Positions 56,214 through 64,000 of a stretch of DNA of 64,000 nt are shown piece by piece. The translations under genes and the position numbers were made by a program. The notes beneath the pieces are model-generated. The model did no database searches and was not told the origin of the DNA. It worked only from the letters and a program-made list of their open reading frames with translations. The stretch spans positions 7,097,501 to 7,161,500 of the forward strand of contig NZ_CP163520.1 in NCBI RefSeq assembly GCF_041080675.1. The letters run 5' to 3'. The stretch comes from Streptomyces sp. cg36. GTDB lineage: Bacteria > Actinomycetota > Actinomycetes > Streptomycetales > Streptomycetaceae. The stretch's first letter is position 1, and the number at the start of each line of letters is the position of its first letter.

Positions 56214-57562
56214 CGGGGGATCAGCAGGGCGGCATCGGCCTTGTCGGCGCACCGGCGCACCGCCTTGGCGGGGGAGGCGCGGCCGAGCAGCACGGACACC
56301 ACGGCCTCCCCGGTGGCCTGGGAGATCTGCGGGTACGCGGGGTGGATGGGCCGCACCCGGGCCGTCTCCAGGGCCTTGGTGAACACCGGGAGGCCGACCG
56401 TCTCGGCCGAGTACCTCTGCCAGTCGGCCTGGTGCTCGCTGGCGCGGCTCAGCGGCAGACTGCCGCCCTTCATGTCCCAGCGCACGTCCTGGGCGGGGGT
56501 GATCAGCCAGCGCACGAACTCCACGGCGGCCCGCGCGCGGGCCTTCCCGTTGTCGAACACCGTCCAGGTGTCGGGTCCGGAGATGGTGAGCGGACGGCCG
56601 CTGTAGGTGGGCATCGGCACCACCTGGTAGGGCAGCTTGGCGTCCACGAGGTCGGCCAGCTTCCACGGCCCGGTGATCACCATGCCCATCCGGCCGGAGA
56701 GGAACACCTGGTACATCTGCTCGCTGCCGGGTTTGGGGTCGATGTAGACGCTCTTGTCGGCGGCGAGCCGGGCCACCGTCTCCAGGGCCCGTCTGCCGCT
56801 GTCGACGAAGCCGATGCCCTTGCCGCCGGGGTCGATCACATCGCCGCCGAGGTCCCAGATCATCGGCCACAGCCGCCAGGTGGTGTCCTCGTCGCCCGCG
56901 CCGGGCCAGGCGGTGCCGAAGACGCCGTGCCCGGCGTCGGTGAGCTTCTTGGCCGTCACCACGAACTCGTCCCAGGTCCACCCGGCCCGGGGCAGCGGGA
57001 TCCCGGCGCGCCGGAAGAGGTCGGTGTTGCAGGCGACGGCGAGCGAGTCCAGCAGGGAGGGCGCGGCCCGCACCTTGCCGTGCAGGGTGACGGCCTCCCT
57101 GACGGAGGGCCAGAAGTCGTTCCAGCGCGCCGGGTCCCCGCGCAGCGCCGACGTCAGGTCGACCACCTTGGGGCTGCGGGCGACGCTGGCGAGGTCGGAG
57201 CCGAAGATGTACGCGATGTCCGGGTAGGCGCCCGCCGCCAGCGACGCCGTCACCTTCTGGAGCATGGCGTCGGCCACCACGCCCCCGCCGTTCGCGTTCA
57301 CCCGGATGCGGGACTGCGAGCGGTTGAAGTCGGCGGCCAGCGACTCGATCGCCTTGGCGCCGGTCTCGCTCTGGCCGTGCCACATCTCGATGTTGACCCG
57401 GCCGTCGGCGCCGATGCCGTCGGAGGTGGTCGAGGCGCACGCGTCGAGGAGCGGAAGCGCGGCGGCCCCGGCGACGGCGCCCGCCCCGGTGCGCAGTACC
57501 CGGCGGCGCGGCGGGCCCGGAGCGGGGCGGGGCTTGCTGGTGCGGTCCTGACCGGCGGGCAT
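56210..57562 (-). CDS. Sugar ABC transporter substrate-binding lipoprotein
   Basis: 450 residues from the ATG at 57562. N-terminus PPRRRVLRTGAGAVAGAAALPLLDACAST: twin-arginine-like signal with lipobox LDAC, so a Tat-exported lipoprotein anchored through Cys. Extracellular solute-binding family 1: VNIEMWHGQSETGAKAIESLAADFNRSQ, AYPDIAYIFGSDLASVA, RMGMVITGPWKL, RAAVEFVRWLITPAQ. First gene of the five-gene operon binding protein-MalF-MalG-PfkB-GH4. Nothing in the 360-base upstream region is a clear LacI or ROK operator, and no regulator gene is adjacent. Confidence 0.93.
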   Translation of the reverse strand: MPAGQDRTSKPRPAPGPPRRRVLRTGAGAVAGAAALPLLDACASTTSDGIGADGRVNIEMWHGQSETGAKAIESLAADFNRSQSRIRVNANGGGVVADAMLQKVTASLAAGAYPDIAYIFGSDLASVARSPKVVDLTSALRGDPARWNDFWPSVREAVTLHGKVRAAPSLLDSLAVACNTDLFRRAGIPLPRAGWTWDEFVVTAKKLTDAGHGVFGTAWPGAGDEDTTWRLWPMIWDLGGDVIDPGGKGIGFVDSGRRALETVARLAADKSVYIDPKPGSEQMYQVFLSGRMGMVITGPWKLADLVDAKLPYQVVPMPTYSGRPLTISGPDTWTVFDNGKARARAAVEFVRWLITPAQDVRWDMKGGSLPLSRASEHQADWQRYSAETVGLPVFTKALETARVRPIHPAYPQISQATGEAVVSVLLGRASPAKAVRRCADKADAALLIPR

Positions 57563-57921
57563 GGTCGTTCCATCCCTTAGCGGGTGCGCCCCGCCTCGGA
57601 CGCGGGACACACGTCCTGGCGACTCGGGCCGGACTCCGGACCCGGACGGGATCCGCCACCGGCTGGGCGCACCTCTCGAAGCGCCGGACCGTACGACGGC
57701 CCCGCACTGGCTGGATGAAAGCGCCTCGGCGCACACGCGTCAAGTACCCCCGAGGAGTGCTCCGCCCGCGCCGTCGGCCCACCACATGGCACTTCGGGGC
57801 ACAACAGTGCGCTTCTGGCCGTGCGCGGTGATCTTTCGGCCCAGTTGCCGGGAGGTGGGCGCCGAGTGGGGCCGTTCGCACTACTGCTGAGGGACCATCA
57901 TATTTTTCGGAAGGACATTCG
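57563..57921. other. 359-bp region between the sugar operon and the TNT-domain gene
   Basis: No gene was found here. It should contain the divergent promoters of both neighbours. The last 25 bases before 57922 are A+T-rich (ATATTTTTCGGAAGGAC), giving the TNT gene its ribosome site. No palindromic sugar-repressor operator was recognised. Confidence 0.5.
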
Positions 57922-58659
57922 ATGCATCGGTTCGGCAGGCTGCGGGTCCTCATATCCGCGGGAGGCTCCGCGGCGGCGCTGGTCGCGACGCTGCTGTTCG
58001 GCGCTGCTCCCGCGCAGGCGGCCCCCGCGGTCGCGGACGCGGCCCCCGCCACCCCGGCCCCGGCGCCCCTGTGCACCGGGGCGTACGAGGGCGACGAGCG
58101 GCTCGGCCCGGTCAACCTGCCGCGCCCCTGGCAGGACCCGGTCGGCCCGCTGGTCCTCGGCTACCACCGCACCGGGCACCTCACCCCGGCCGCCTTCCTC
58201 GCCACGTACTGGGACAGCACGGCCGGCAGCTGGAAGTACCCGCCCGACGACGGCTTCGCCCACCGCCCCGACGGCACCCCGGACAAGAGGGCCGTGCGGC
58301 TGAACGTCGGCGAGGACCTCGACCGCTTCGGCTCCGAGTACGGCGCCTTCCTCGCCCCGGCCGGAGCCGCCTACGGCCGCCGGGCGCTGCCCCCGCAGAG
58401 CCTGGTCACCCGGGAGGCCGCCTTCCCCTGCGCCTACCACGCCTACGAGGTCACCAAGAGCTTCACCGTGTGGCAGGGCCGGATCGCGCCCTGGTTCGAA
58501 CAGCGCGGCGGCGGCCGGCAGATCAAGCTGGACCCGGCGTTCGTCGACCCGGGCGCGGGCGGGAAGCTCAGTGTGAAGTGGCTGCTCGACCACGGCTATC
58601 TGAAGGCCGAGGCCAACCCGGCGGCGGCGCGCGCCGCGCTGGCGGGCGTGACGGGCTGA
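57922..58659 (+). CDS. Secreted TNT-domain protein (NAD+ glycohydrolase-toxin-like)
   Basis: 245 residues with GGAAGGAC before the ATG. Signal peptide at 1-33 (LISAGGSAAALVATLLFGAAPAQA). The mature part matches the TNT (tuberculosis necrotizing toxin, DUF4237) domain: SWKYPPDDGFA, VGEDLDRFGSEYGAFLAPAG, YGRRALPPQSLV, YHAYEVTKSFTVWQGRIAPWFEQRGGGRQIKLDP. In M. tuberculosis this fold hydrolyses NAD+. Here it stands alone, without the CpnT channel domain or a visible immunity-factor gene, which is needed for a cytosol-acting NADase in the producer. Self-protection by rapid export is possible. Role in competition is inference. Confidence 0.85.
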   Translation: MHRFGRLRVLISAGGSAAALVATLLFGAAPAQAAPAVADAAPATPAPAPLCTGAYEGDERLGPVNLPRPWQDPVGPLVLGYHRTGHLTPAAFLATYWDSTAGSWKYPPDDGFAHRPDGTPDKRAVRLNVGEDLDRFGSEYGAFLAPAGAAYGRRALPPQSLVTREAAFPCAYHAYEVTKSFTVWQGRIAPWFEQRGGGRQIKLDPAFVDPGAGGKLSVKWLLDHGYLKAEANPAAARAALAGVTG

Positions 58660-58694
58660 CGGCCCGCCGCCGGACCCCGGCCGCGCCCCGGCGC

Positions 58695-59300
58695 CTACCA
58701 CCGCCTGAACGCCACCTCCGACCAGCGCACCCCGGGCCGCCCGTGCAGGTCCCCCCGGCCGCCCCGGTGCACCACCCGCAGGCCCGCCGTCCGGGCCAGG
58801 GTGACGGTCTCGACCTCCGGGACGTCGAACATCCGGCGGCCGGCGGGCACCGGGCCGCCGCGGACCGTCATGGCCAGGACCCCGCCCGGGGCGAGCAGCG
58901 CGGCCACCCTCGGCATGGCGCGGGCCCGTTCGGCCGGGTCGAGGTGCATCCAGACCGCGGTGACCAGGACCAGGTCGTAGCGGGCGTCGGAGGCGCTCAC
59001 CACCGGCAGGTCGGGGAGGGCGTCGTCGAGCCAGACGACGTCCGCGTCCGCGTGCAGCCGGCGCCCGTGGGCGCGGAATTCGGCGGTCGGTTCGACCGCG
59101 GTGACCCGGTGGCCGAGACGCGCGAGCGCCGCCGCGTCCCGGCCGGTCCCGGCGCCCAGGTCCAGGACCCGGGCCGGCGCGGCCGGGAAGAGGTCGAGCA
59201 GTCCGCGGTGGACCTCTTCGAAGCTCACGCTCTCGTACTGTGCGACCAGCGCGTCCGCCTCCGCGCCGTACCCCTGCGTCCCCATCGTGGTGTTCGTCAC
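58695..59300 (-). CDS. Class I SAM-dependent methyltransferase
   Basis: 201 residues from a GTG at 59300; the ATG at 59285 is an alternative and neither has a good ribosome site. Motif I VLDLGAGTGRDAAALARLGHRVTAVEPTAEF binds SAM; DLVLVTAVWMHLDPAERARAMPRVAALLAPGG is the usual motif II-III region, and the substrate domain is small. No substrate is evident. It sits convergent to the TNT gene and downstream of the sialidase gene on the same strand. Confidence 0.87.
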   Translation of the reverse strand: MTNTTMGTQGYGAEADALVAQYESVSFEEVHRGLLDLFPAAPARVLDLGAGTGRDAAALARLGHRVTAVEPTAEFRAHGRRLHADADVVWLDDALPDLPVVSASDARYDLVLVTAVWMHLDPAERARAMPRVAALLAPGGVLAMTVRGGPVPAGRRMFDVPEVETVTLARTAGLRVVHRGGRGDLHGRPGVRWSEVAFRRW

Positions 59301-59450
59301 CGGGACAGGCTAAATGATCAGCTGTCCGGACACGCGCGGACTTGACCCCGCAGCCCATCGCCAACTCACGCCGTTCCCGGGGCCCTTGATCTCGAACGCA
59401 CCGCCGGGACCGGTCGCCGGACGGCCACGCGGTCCCGGCGGCCGGCCGCG

Positions 59451-62400
59451 CTACATCCGGGCGAACTCCGCTGCGGTGACCACCTGGAACGGCAGCCAGG
59501 TCGAAGTGGCGCTCCCCGGCAGGTCGTTGCGCGTGCGCAGCGCCGTCAGCTCGTCGACCGACAGCGCCCGGCGGGTGATCCGGAACTCGTCCAGCGAGCC
59601 GTTCAGCGCGTTGGTGCCGTCGGGCTTGGCGCCCAGCCGGAATCCGTCCACGGCGTAGGTGTCCCCGGCCGTCACCGCGCCCGCGGGCACGGCCGCGCTG
59701 CCCAGGGTGGTGCCGTCCACGATCAGCAGCAGCCGGCCGTCGGCCCGCTCCAGCACCACCTGGTGCCAGGCCCCGTCGCCGAACCCGGCCGCCGCCGAGG
59801 CGTCGGCCGCCGCGACCACGGTGGTGGCGGTGTCCGTCTCGAAGGCGGCGTAGAGCCGGTCCTGGGAGGGCTGGGCCCGCAGCCAGAGCTGGCGTTCCGC
59901 CGCGCCCGTCCCGTACGCCCACACCAGCACCTGGTCGGGACCGGAGCCGGTGGCCGAGTACTTGAGCCAGGTGCTGACGGTGAAGTCGGCCGAGCCGAGC
60001 GCGGTGGCCGCGCCGTAGGGCAGGTCCACGGCGTCGTTCACCCCGTCGAAGGCCAGCGCGTCGCCGAACTTCCCCGGGGCCGTGGCCGCGCCGCCGCGCA
60101 CCAGGGCGTGGCCGCAGTGGGCCGTGGAGTCCGGCGTCGCCGGGCCCGCCGGGGGCCGTACGACGTCGTGGGCGCCGGTGTACTGGTTCTCGAACGACCA
60201 CCACAGTGCGGGCAGATCGGCCGGGTAGGAGCCGGAGGAGCCGGGCGCGGAGGCGACGACGGCGGTGGTCTCGGCGGTGGTGAGCGCCCGCCGGTAGAGG
60301 CGGAACTCGTCGAGGGAGCCGCCGAAGACGCTGGTGCCGTCGGTCTTGGAGCCCACCCGGAGGCCCTGCTGCCCCTTGCCCTGGGCGGGCGTGAGCGAGC
60401 CGGTCAGACCGGAGGCGGTGGCGGGAGCGCGGGTGTCGACGCCGAGCGCGACCTTGTCACCCGTCCGCGTGAGCGTCATCAGATGCCAGGCGCCGTCGCC
60501 GAACGAGGTCGCCGAGGAGGTGTCGGGCAGCGCGACCGCCACCGTCCCGGCGTCGGTCTGCACCCAGGCGTAGAGCTGGTCCCGCGCGGGCTGGGCCCGC
60601 ACCCACAGCTGCGGGCCGGTGGCGCCCGAGCCGTAGGCCCACAGGAGCGCCTGGTCGGCGCTGGTGGCGGTGGCCGAGTAGCGGAACCAGAGGCTGTACG
60701 TGAAGTCCCCGCCGCCCACGTCGAGCGTCGGCGAGAAGCCGGTCTCGGTGCCCTGGTGGGTGCTGTCGACCGTCGCCGCCAGCGCCCCGATCCGGCCGGT
60801 GGTGAGGGCCGGGACGCCGCCCAGCAGGGTGCCGCTCGCGCAGTGCCCGGAGACGTCGTCCTCGATCGTGACCCGGCGCCGGTCGGGCACCACGGCCGTG
60901 TCGATCACCTGGAAAGGCAGCCGCGCGCCCAGGGACCGTGTCGCGGCCCCGTCGTCCAGGGTGGCCGCGTTGGCCCGCACCTGGGTGAGCTGACTGTCCG
61001 TCAGGGCGGAGCGGTAGAAGCGGAACTCGTCCAGCGAACCGGCGAACGCGTCGCTCGCCGTGGCGTCCGGCTTGGCGCCGAGCCGGATCCCCTCGACGCC
61101 GTTCTGCGGCGCGTCGGTCACCGCACCGGCCACACCCGAAGCGGTCCCGGTGACCGTGCCGTCGACGGTGAGCCGGATCTGCCCGCCCGTGCGGACCAGG
61201 GCCGCGTGGTGCCACTGGTCGTCGCCGAAGGCGACACCGGCGGAGGAGTCCGCCAGCGTCAGCCAGGCGCTCCCGTCCGCGCCCTGCACCCAGGCGAAGA
61301 GCCGGTCGTCGGCGGGCTGCGCGCGCAGCCACACCTGCGGCTCGGCGGAGCCCTGCCCGTACGCCCAGAACAGCGCCTGCTGCTTGGTGGCGGCCGTCGC
61401 CGCGTACTTGAACCAGAGCGAGTACGTGAAGTCGCCCGCCCCCGGGTCGAGGGTCCTGGCGTACGGCACGTCGGCGTGGTCGCCCGCGCCGTCCAGGACC
61501 AGGCCCTGGCCGAACCGGCCGCTGCCGAGCCCCGCGTCGGCCTGGAGGTAGGCGTCGTTGGCTTCCGGGCCCGAGTCGGGGCTGGTGCGTCCGGCGGTGG
61601 GGCTCTTCTGCGGGGAGCCCCTGCCGGTGGAGGTGCCCGGTATGCCGAGCGCGGCGGGCGTGGTCAGGTCGAAGCGGATCTCGTCGGCCGAGTTGGCGGG
61701 CCCGCCCTCGTAGAGGAGTCCGAGCTCGCCGGTGTCGAGCTCGGCGAGGTCGGAGTAGGAGGCGCGGTCGTTGCTGATCAGGCCGCCCGCCGCGGCGGTC
61801 CAGGTGGCGCCCTGGTCGGTGGAGTAGCGGATCTTCATCAGCTTGCGGTCCGAGGGGTCGGACGGCGCGGAGAAGACCATGGTGTCGCCGGGCGTGCGCT
61901 GGTAGGTGGTGCGCAGGGTGAGCGCCGAGCCCTGCACCTCGGGGGTGACGAGTCCGGGCACCACGGTGGCCGCGGGCACGGTGGTGCCGCCGTCGGTGCT
62001 CACCGCGCGGGTGCGGTGGTCGGCGCTGCCGCCGATCTCGTTGCGGGCGGCCAGGTAGACGCTGCCGCCGGGCAGTTCGGTGACCGAGACCTCGCCGGGG
62101 CTGACCGCCCCGGGCACATAGGAGTTGGCGGTCGCGCTCGCCCGCCAGGTGGCGCCGTGGTCGTCGCTGTAGAGGACGCCCGCGTACCGGGTGGTGGCGT
62201 CGGGGTTCTGGTGGGCGCCGACGACCAGGCGCCCGGCGTGCGGGCCCTCGGTCAGCTGGACGCCGTGCGAGGGGCCGGTGGCGAACCACCCGTTGTTGGC
62301 GCCGGTGTACGTGGGCAGGGGCGCGGGCGCGCTCCAGCTCACCCCGTCGTCGTCGCTGCGCTGGACCCAGGGCAGCCGGGGCCCGGTCGGCACGGCCTCG

Positions 62401-62897
62401 TTGGAGGTGGACAGCAGCAGCACCGCACCGGTCTCCCGGTCCACCACGGGCGCCGGGTTGCCCCGGGTGTGGGGGGCGGTGGGGTCGGACGGGCCGCCCT
62501 CCAGGACCACCCGGACCGGGCCCCAGGTGCGGCCGTCGTTGGTGGAGCGGCGCATCACCAGGTCGATGTCGCCGCGGTCCGCGCAGGTGGGGGACTTGCG
62601 GCCCTCGGCGAACGCCAGCAGGCTCCCGGCCTTCGTCTTCACCAGGGCGGGGATCCGGTAGCAGCCGTAGCCGCCGACGCCGGAGCGGAACAGCACCTGT
62701 TCGGCGCCGACCAGGGCGCGGGTGGAGGGCAGCGGCCCGCTCGCGTGCGCGACGGGGCCCGCGAAGAGGACCGGGACGACCGCCAGGACCGGTGCGAGCA
62801 GCCGGGCGGCGGCACGGAAGGACGGCCGTCTGTGACGTGGTGCGCGAGTGGTGCGCGGTGCCGGTGGGACGTACGGGAAGAACAACATGGAGATCAT
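59451..62897 (-). CDS. Secreted exo-alpha-sialidase (GH33) with three LamG-like domains
   Basis: 1148 residues from the ATG at 62897 (an ATG at 62888 is equally possible). Signal peptide around residues 28-53 (AARLLAPVLAVVPVLFAGPVAHA). GH33 six-bladed propeller at about 60-410: CYRIPALVKTKAG with the first catalytic-triad Arg, several Asp boxes (STNDGRTWG, SDDDGVSWS, SDDHGATWR, STDQGATWT) and VYLAARNEIGG. Three concanavalin-like LamG_3 units follow (about 430-640, 690-860 and 900-1125), each with GDFTYSLWFKYSAT- and SLDEFRFYRRAL-type motifs. It would remove terminal sialic acid from glycans outside the cell, with the LamG units as carbohydrate-binding modules. No sialic acid catabolic genes lie in the window. 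Confidence 0.93.
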   Translation of the reverse strand: MISMLFFPYVPPAPRTTRAPRHRRPSFRAAARLLAPVLAVVPVLFAGPVAHASGPLPSTRALVGAEQVLFRSGVGGYGCYRIPALVKTKAGSLLAFAEGRKSPTCADRGDIDLVMRRSTNDGRTWGPVRVVLEGGPSDPTAPHTRGNPAPVVDRETGAVLLLSTSNEAVPTGPRLPWVQRSDDDGVSWSAPAPLPTYTGANNGWFATGPSHGVQLTEGPHAGRLVVGAHQNPDATTRYAGVLYSDDHGATWRASATANSYVPGAVSPGEVSVTELPGGSVYLAARNEIGGSADHRTRAVSTDGGTTVPAATVVPGLVTPEVQGSALTLRTTYQRTPGDTMVFSAPSDPSDRKLMKIRYSTDQGATWTAAAGGLISNDRASYSDLAELDTGELGLLYEGGPANSADEIRFDLTTPAALGIPGTSTGRGSPQKSPTAGRTSPDSGPEANDAYLQADAGLGSGRFGQGLVLDGAGDHADVPYARTLDPGAGDFTYSLWFKYAATAATKQQALFWAYGQGSAEPQVWLRAQPADDRLFAWVQGADGSAWLTLADSSAGVAFGDDQWHHAALVRTGGQIRLTVDGTVTGTASGVAGAVTDAPQNGVEGIRLGAKPDATASDAFAGSLDEFRFYRSALTDSQLTQVRANAATLDDGAATRSLGARLPFQVIDTAVVPDRRRVTIEDDVSGHCASGTLLGGVPALTTGRIGALAATVDSTHQGTETGFSPTLDVGGGDFTYSLWFRYSATATSADQALLWAYGSGATGPQLWVRAQPARDQLYAWVQTDAGTVAVALPDTSSATSFGDGAWHLMTLTRTGDKVALGVDTRAPATASGLTGSLTPAQGKGQQGLRVGSKTDGTSVFGGSLDEFRLYRRALTTAETTAVVASAPGSSGSYPADLPALWWSFENQYTGAHDVVRPPAGPATPDSTAHCGHALVRGGAATAPGKFGDALAFDGVNDAVDLPYGAATALGSADFTVSTWLKYSATGSGPDQVLVWAYGTGAAERQLWLRAQPSQDRLYAAFETDTATTVVAAADASAAAGFGDGAWHQVVLERADGRLLLIVDGTTLGSAAVPAGAVTAGDTYAVDGFRLGAKPDGTNALNGSLDEFRITRRALSVDELTALRTRNDLPGSATSTWLPFQVVTAAEFARM

Positions 62898-62964
62898 GGT
62901 GATGATCCACGGGTGCGGATTTCGACCACCGACGGGTGACGGCCGCCTGAACTCCGGGTGAAAA

Positions 62965-63549
62965 TCAGCTCACTTCAGGACAAGGGCCACCAGGTCGCCC
63001 AGCCGCCTCGACCAGCACGGCGGCGGCCTCGCGGGCCTGGCGGGCGGGCTCCGGGGTGCCGAAGATCCCGGCGGTCACCATGGCGCCCTCGGCGAGCAGG
63101 GTGAGCTGGCCGGCGAGGGGCGCCGGCAGTCCCGCGTCCGCGACGAGCGCGCCCAGGTACTCCCGGAACGCGCTCTTGTGGGCGCGGGCGCGCTCGGCGA
63201 CGCGCGGCCAGGAAGTGCCCAGTTCGCCGTAGGAGTTGATCCACGCGCAACCGCGGAAGTCCGGTTCGGCGAACCAGGCGTGCAGATGGTCGAAGACCGC
63301 GAGGAGGCGCTCGCGCGGCGCCGCGCACCCCTCGACGTGCTCGGCCAGCCGCCCGCGCCACTCCGTGTCGCGGCGCTCCAGATAGGCGTCGACCAGGTCT
63401 TCCTTGCCGGGGAAGAGGCCGTAGAGGCGCTTGAGGGAGAGGCCGCAGGCGCCGCGGATCTCGTCCATGCCGACGCTCTGGATGCCCCGGGCGTAGAACA
63501 GCGCCCCGGCGGCGTCCAGCGCCCGCTCGCGTGCGACCGCGGTGTCCAT
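62965..63549 (-). CDS. TetR-family regulator
   Basis: 194 residues. N-terminal TetR helix-turn-helix: RERALDAAGALFYARGIQSVGMDEIRGACGLSLKRLYGLFPGKEDLVDAYLERRD, followed by a helical ligand domain (GCAWINSYGELGTSWPRVAERARAHKSAFREYLG). Two palindromic operators with GAGAACG-N2-CGTTCTC cores lie between this gene and the divergent NTF2-like gene, so it probably represses both. Ligand unknown. Confidence 0.92.
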   Translation of the reverse strand: MDTAVARERALDAAGALFYARGIQSVGMDEIRGACGLSLKRLYGLFPGKEDLVDAYLERRDTEWRGRLAEHVEGCAAPRERLLAVFDHLHAWFAEPDFRGCAWINSYGELGTSWPRVAERARAHKSAFREYLGALVADAGLPAPLAGQLTLLAEGAMVTAGIFGTPEPARQAREAAAVLVEAAGRPGGPCPEVS

Positions 63550-63569
63550 GACCCCATCACTCCTTGAAA

Positions 63570-63587
63570 AGAGAACGTCCGTTCTCT
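63570..63587. promoter_or_regulatory. TetR operator 1
   Basis: Perfect palindrome with arms AGAGAACG and CGTTCTCT around TC, 21 bases upstream of the TetR start codon. Confidence 0.8.
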
Positions 63588-63603
63588 AGAGTAGCGCCAT
63601 CGC

Positions 63604-63625
63604 GGGGAGAACGAGCGTTCTCCCC
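63604..63625. promoter_or_regulatory. TetR operator 2
   Basis: Perfect palindrome with ten-base arms GGGGAGAACG and CGTTCTCCCC around AG. Its centre lies 34.5 bases from operator 1; both share the GAGAACG-N2-CGTTCTC core. Confidence 0.8.
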
Positions 63626-63682
63626 GTTCGGCGCAGCTGTGCGCCGCCGCTGCCGACGCCGTTCGACCGAGAGGACACCGTC

Positions 63683-64000
63683 ATGACCGCCCGCCCGCCA
63701 CTGCCCCCGTTCGACCTGGACACCGCCCGCCAGAAGGTGCAGGCCGCCGAGGACGCCTGGAACACCCGCGACCCCGAGAAGGTCTCGCTCGCGTACACCG
63801 AGGACTCCCAGTGGCGCAACCGGGACGCCTTCGTCACCGGCCGCGCCGCCATCGTCGAGCTGCTCACCGCCAAGTGGGCCCGTGAGCTCGACTACGCGCT
63901 GCGCAAGGAGCTGTGGGCGTTCGAGGACGACCGGATCGCCGTGCGCTTCCAGTACGAGAGCCGGGACGCGTCCGGGCAGTGGTGGCGCAGTTACGGAAAT
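63683..64000 (+). CDS. NTF2-like/SnoaL-family protein (DUF1348), 3' end cut by window edge
   Basis: 106 codons visible from the ATG at 63683 (GAGAGGACACC upstream). [81 protein letters not shown] is the DUF1348 nuclear-transport-factor-2-like fold, a small cone-shaped ligand-binding domain of unknown enzymology. Usual length is about 155 residues, so the last third lies beyond 64000. Divergent from, and likely repressed by, the TetR protein. Confidence 0.9.
   Translation, partial: MTARPPLPPFDLDTARQKVQAAEDAWNTRDPEKVSLAYTEDSQWRNRDAFVTGRAAIVELLTAKWARELDYALRKELWAFEDDRIAVRFQYESRDASGQWWRSYGN

Noticed and set aside
59763..62939. 1058-codon plus-strand frame opposite the sialidase gene
   Set aside because: Shadow of the high-GC3 sialidase gene; composition is Gly/Ala/Arg/Val-rich with no domain, while the minus frame has a full GH33-LamG protein.
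63570..63625. TetR protein at 62965-63549 as the missing KstR or the CTGA-N7-TCAG regulator
   Set aside because: Its own promoter carries GAGAACG-N2-CGTTCTC palindromes, unlike either site in the catabolic region, and it is divergent from an unrelated NTF2-like gene.

Overview
The window is about 73% GC with strong GC3 bias, GGAGG-type ribosome sites, frequent GTG starts, ATGA stop/start overlaps and almost no TTA codons. Together with the melC tyrosinase pair, DUF397, an NsdA-like regulator, a terpene synthase, a LAL regulator and CYP105-type P450/ferredoxin genes, this points to a chromosomal segment of a Streptomyces or close relative. No rRNA, tRNA, CRISPR array, insertion sequence or phage gene was seen.

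Layout. 1-6.4 kb: 3'-truncated cystathionine beta-synthase, melanin operon melC1-melC2, a TerD-CAP-CAP fusion, a CtaG-like membrane protein and a 66-residue protein. 6.7-12.9 kb: acyl-CoA dehydrogenase behind a KstR-type box, MpaB-family oxygenase, a soluble Ser/Thr kinase with eight TPR-like repeats, and an FAD oxidoreductase. 12.9-17.1 kb: beta-lactamase-fold hydrolase divergent from nitronate monooxygenase and acyl-CoA ligase. 17.1-19.2 kb: epimerase plus ECF41 sigma factor behind an ECF41-type promoter. 19.2-23.1 kb: secreted Ntn acylase and phenylacetate-CoA ligase. 23.3-29.1 kb: fadD19/echA19/DUF35/ltp4/ltp3-like block. 29.2-36.6 kb: DUF397 protein, CGNR regulator, terpene synthase divergent from a LAL regulator, a hypothetical protein and a secreted amidase. 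36.7-41.2 kb: APH-fold phosphotransferase, NsdA-like regulator and a PAS-SpoIIE phosphatase with a TTA codon. 41.3-47.5 kb: MFS exporter divergent from a tandem ATP-grasp pair, two secreted alpha/beta hydrolases and a TenA/PqqC-like protein. 47.7-51.8 kb: P450, ferredoxin, SDR, a tiny Pro-rich protein, and MarR divergent from an NAD(P)-binding protein. 51.8-57.6 kb: sugar ABC importer, PfkB kinase and GH4 glycosidase. 57.9-64 kb: secreted TNT-domain protein, methyltransferase, sialidase with three LamG-like repeats, and TetR divergent from an NTF2-like protein.

How the genes fit together. The most coherent theme is lipid or sterol-like catabolism spread over 6.7-29.1 kb. The block 23.3-29.1 kb matches, in gene content and protein lengths, the KstR-controlled fadD19-echA19-Rv3521-ltp4-ltp3 segment of Mycobacterium tuberculosis. 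KstR-type boxes (TnnAACnnGTTnnA) precede both the acyl-CoA dehydrogenase and the echA19-like operon. A second palindrome, CTGA-N7-TCAG in near-identical flanks, sits in both divergent promoters of the system (14.3 and 25.0 kb). The sugar importer/kinase/GH4 operon is a second self-contained unit, with three of its four junctions overlapping by ATGA. Several regulators have recognisable palindromes at their own divergent promoters (MarR, TetR, ECF41, possibly CGNR).
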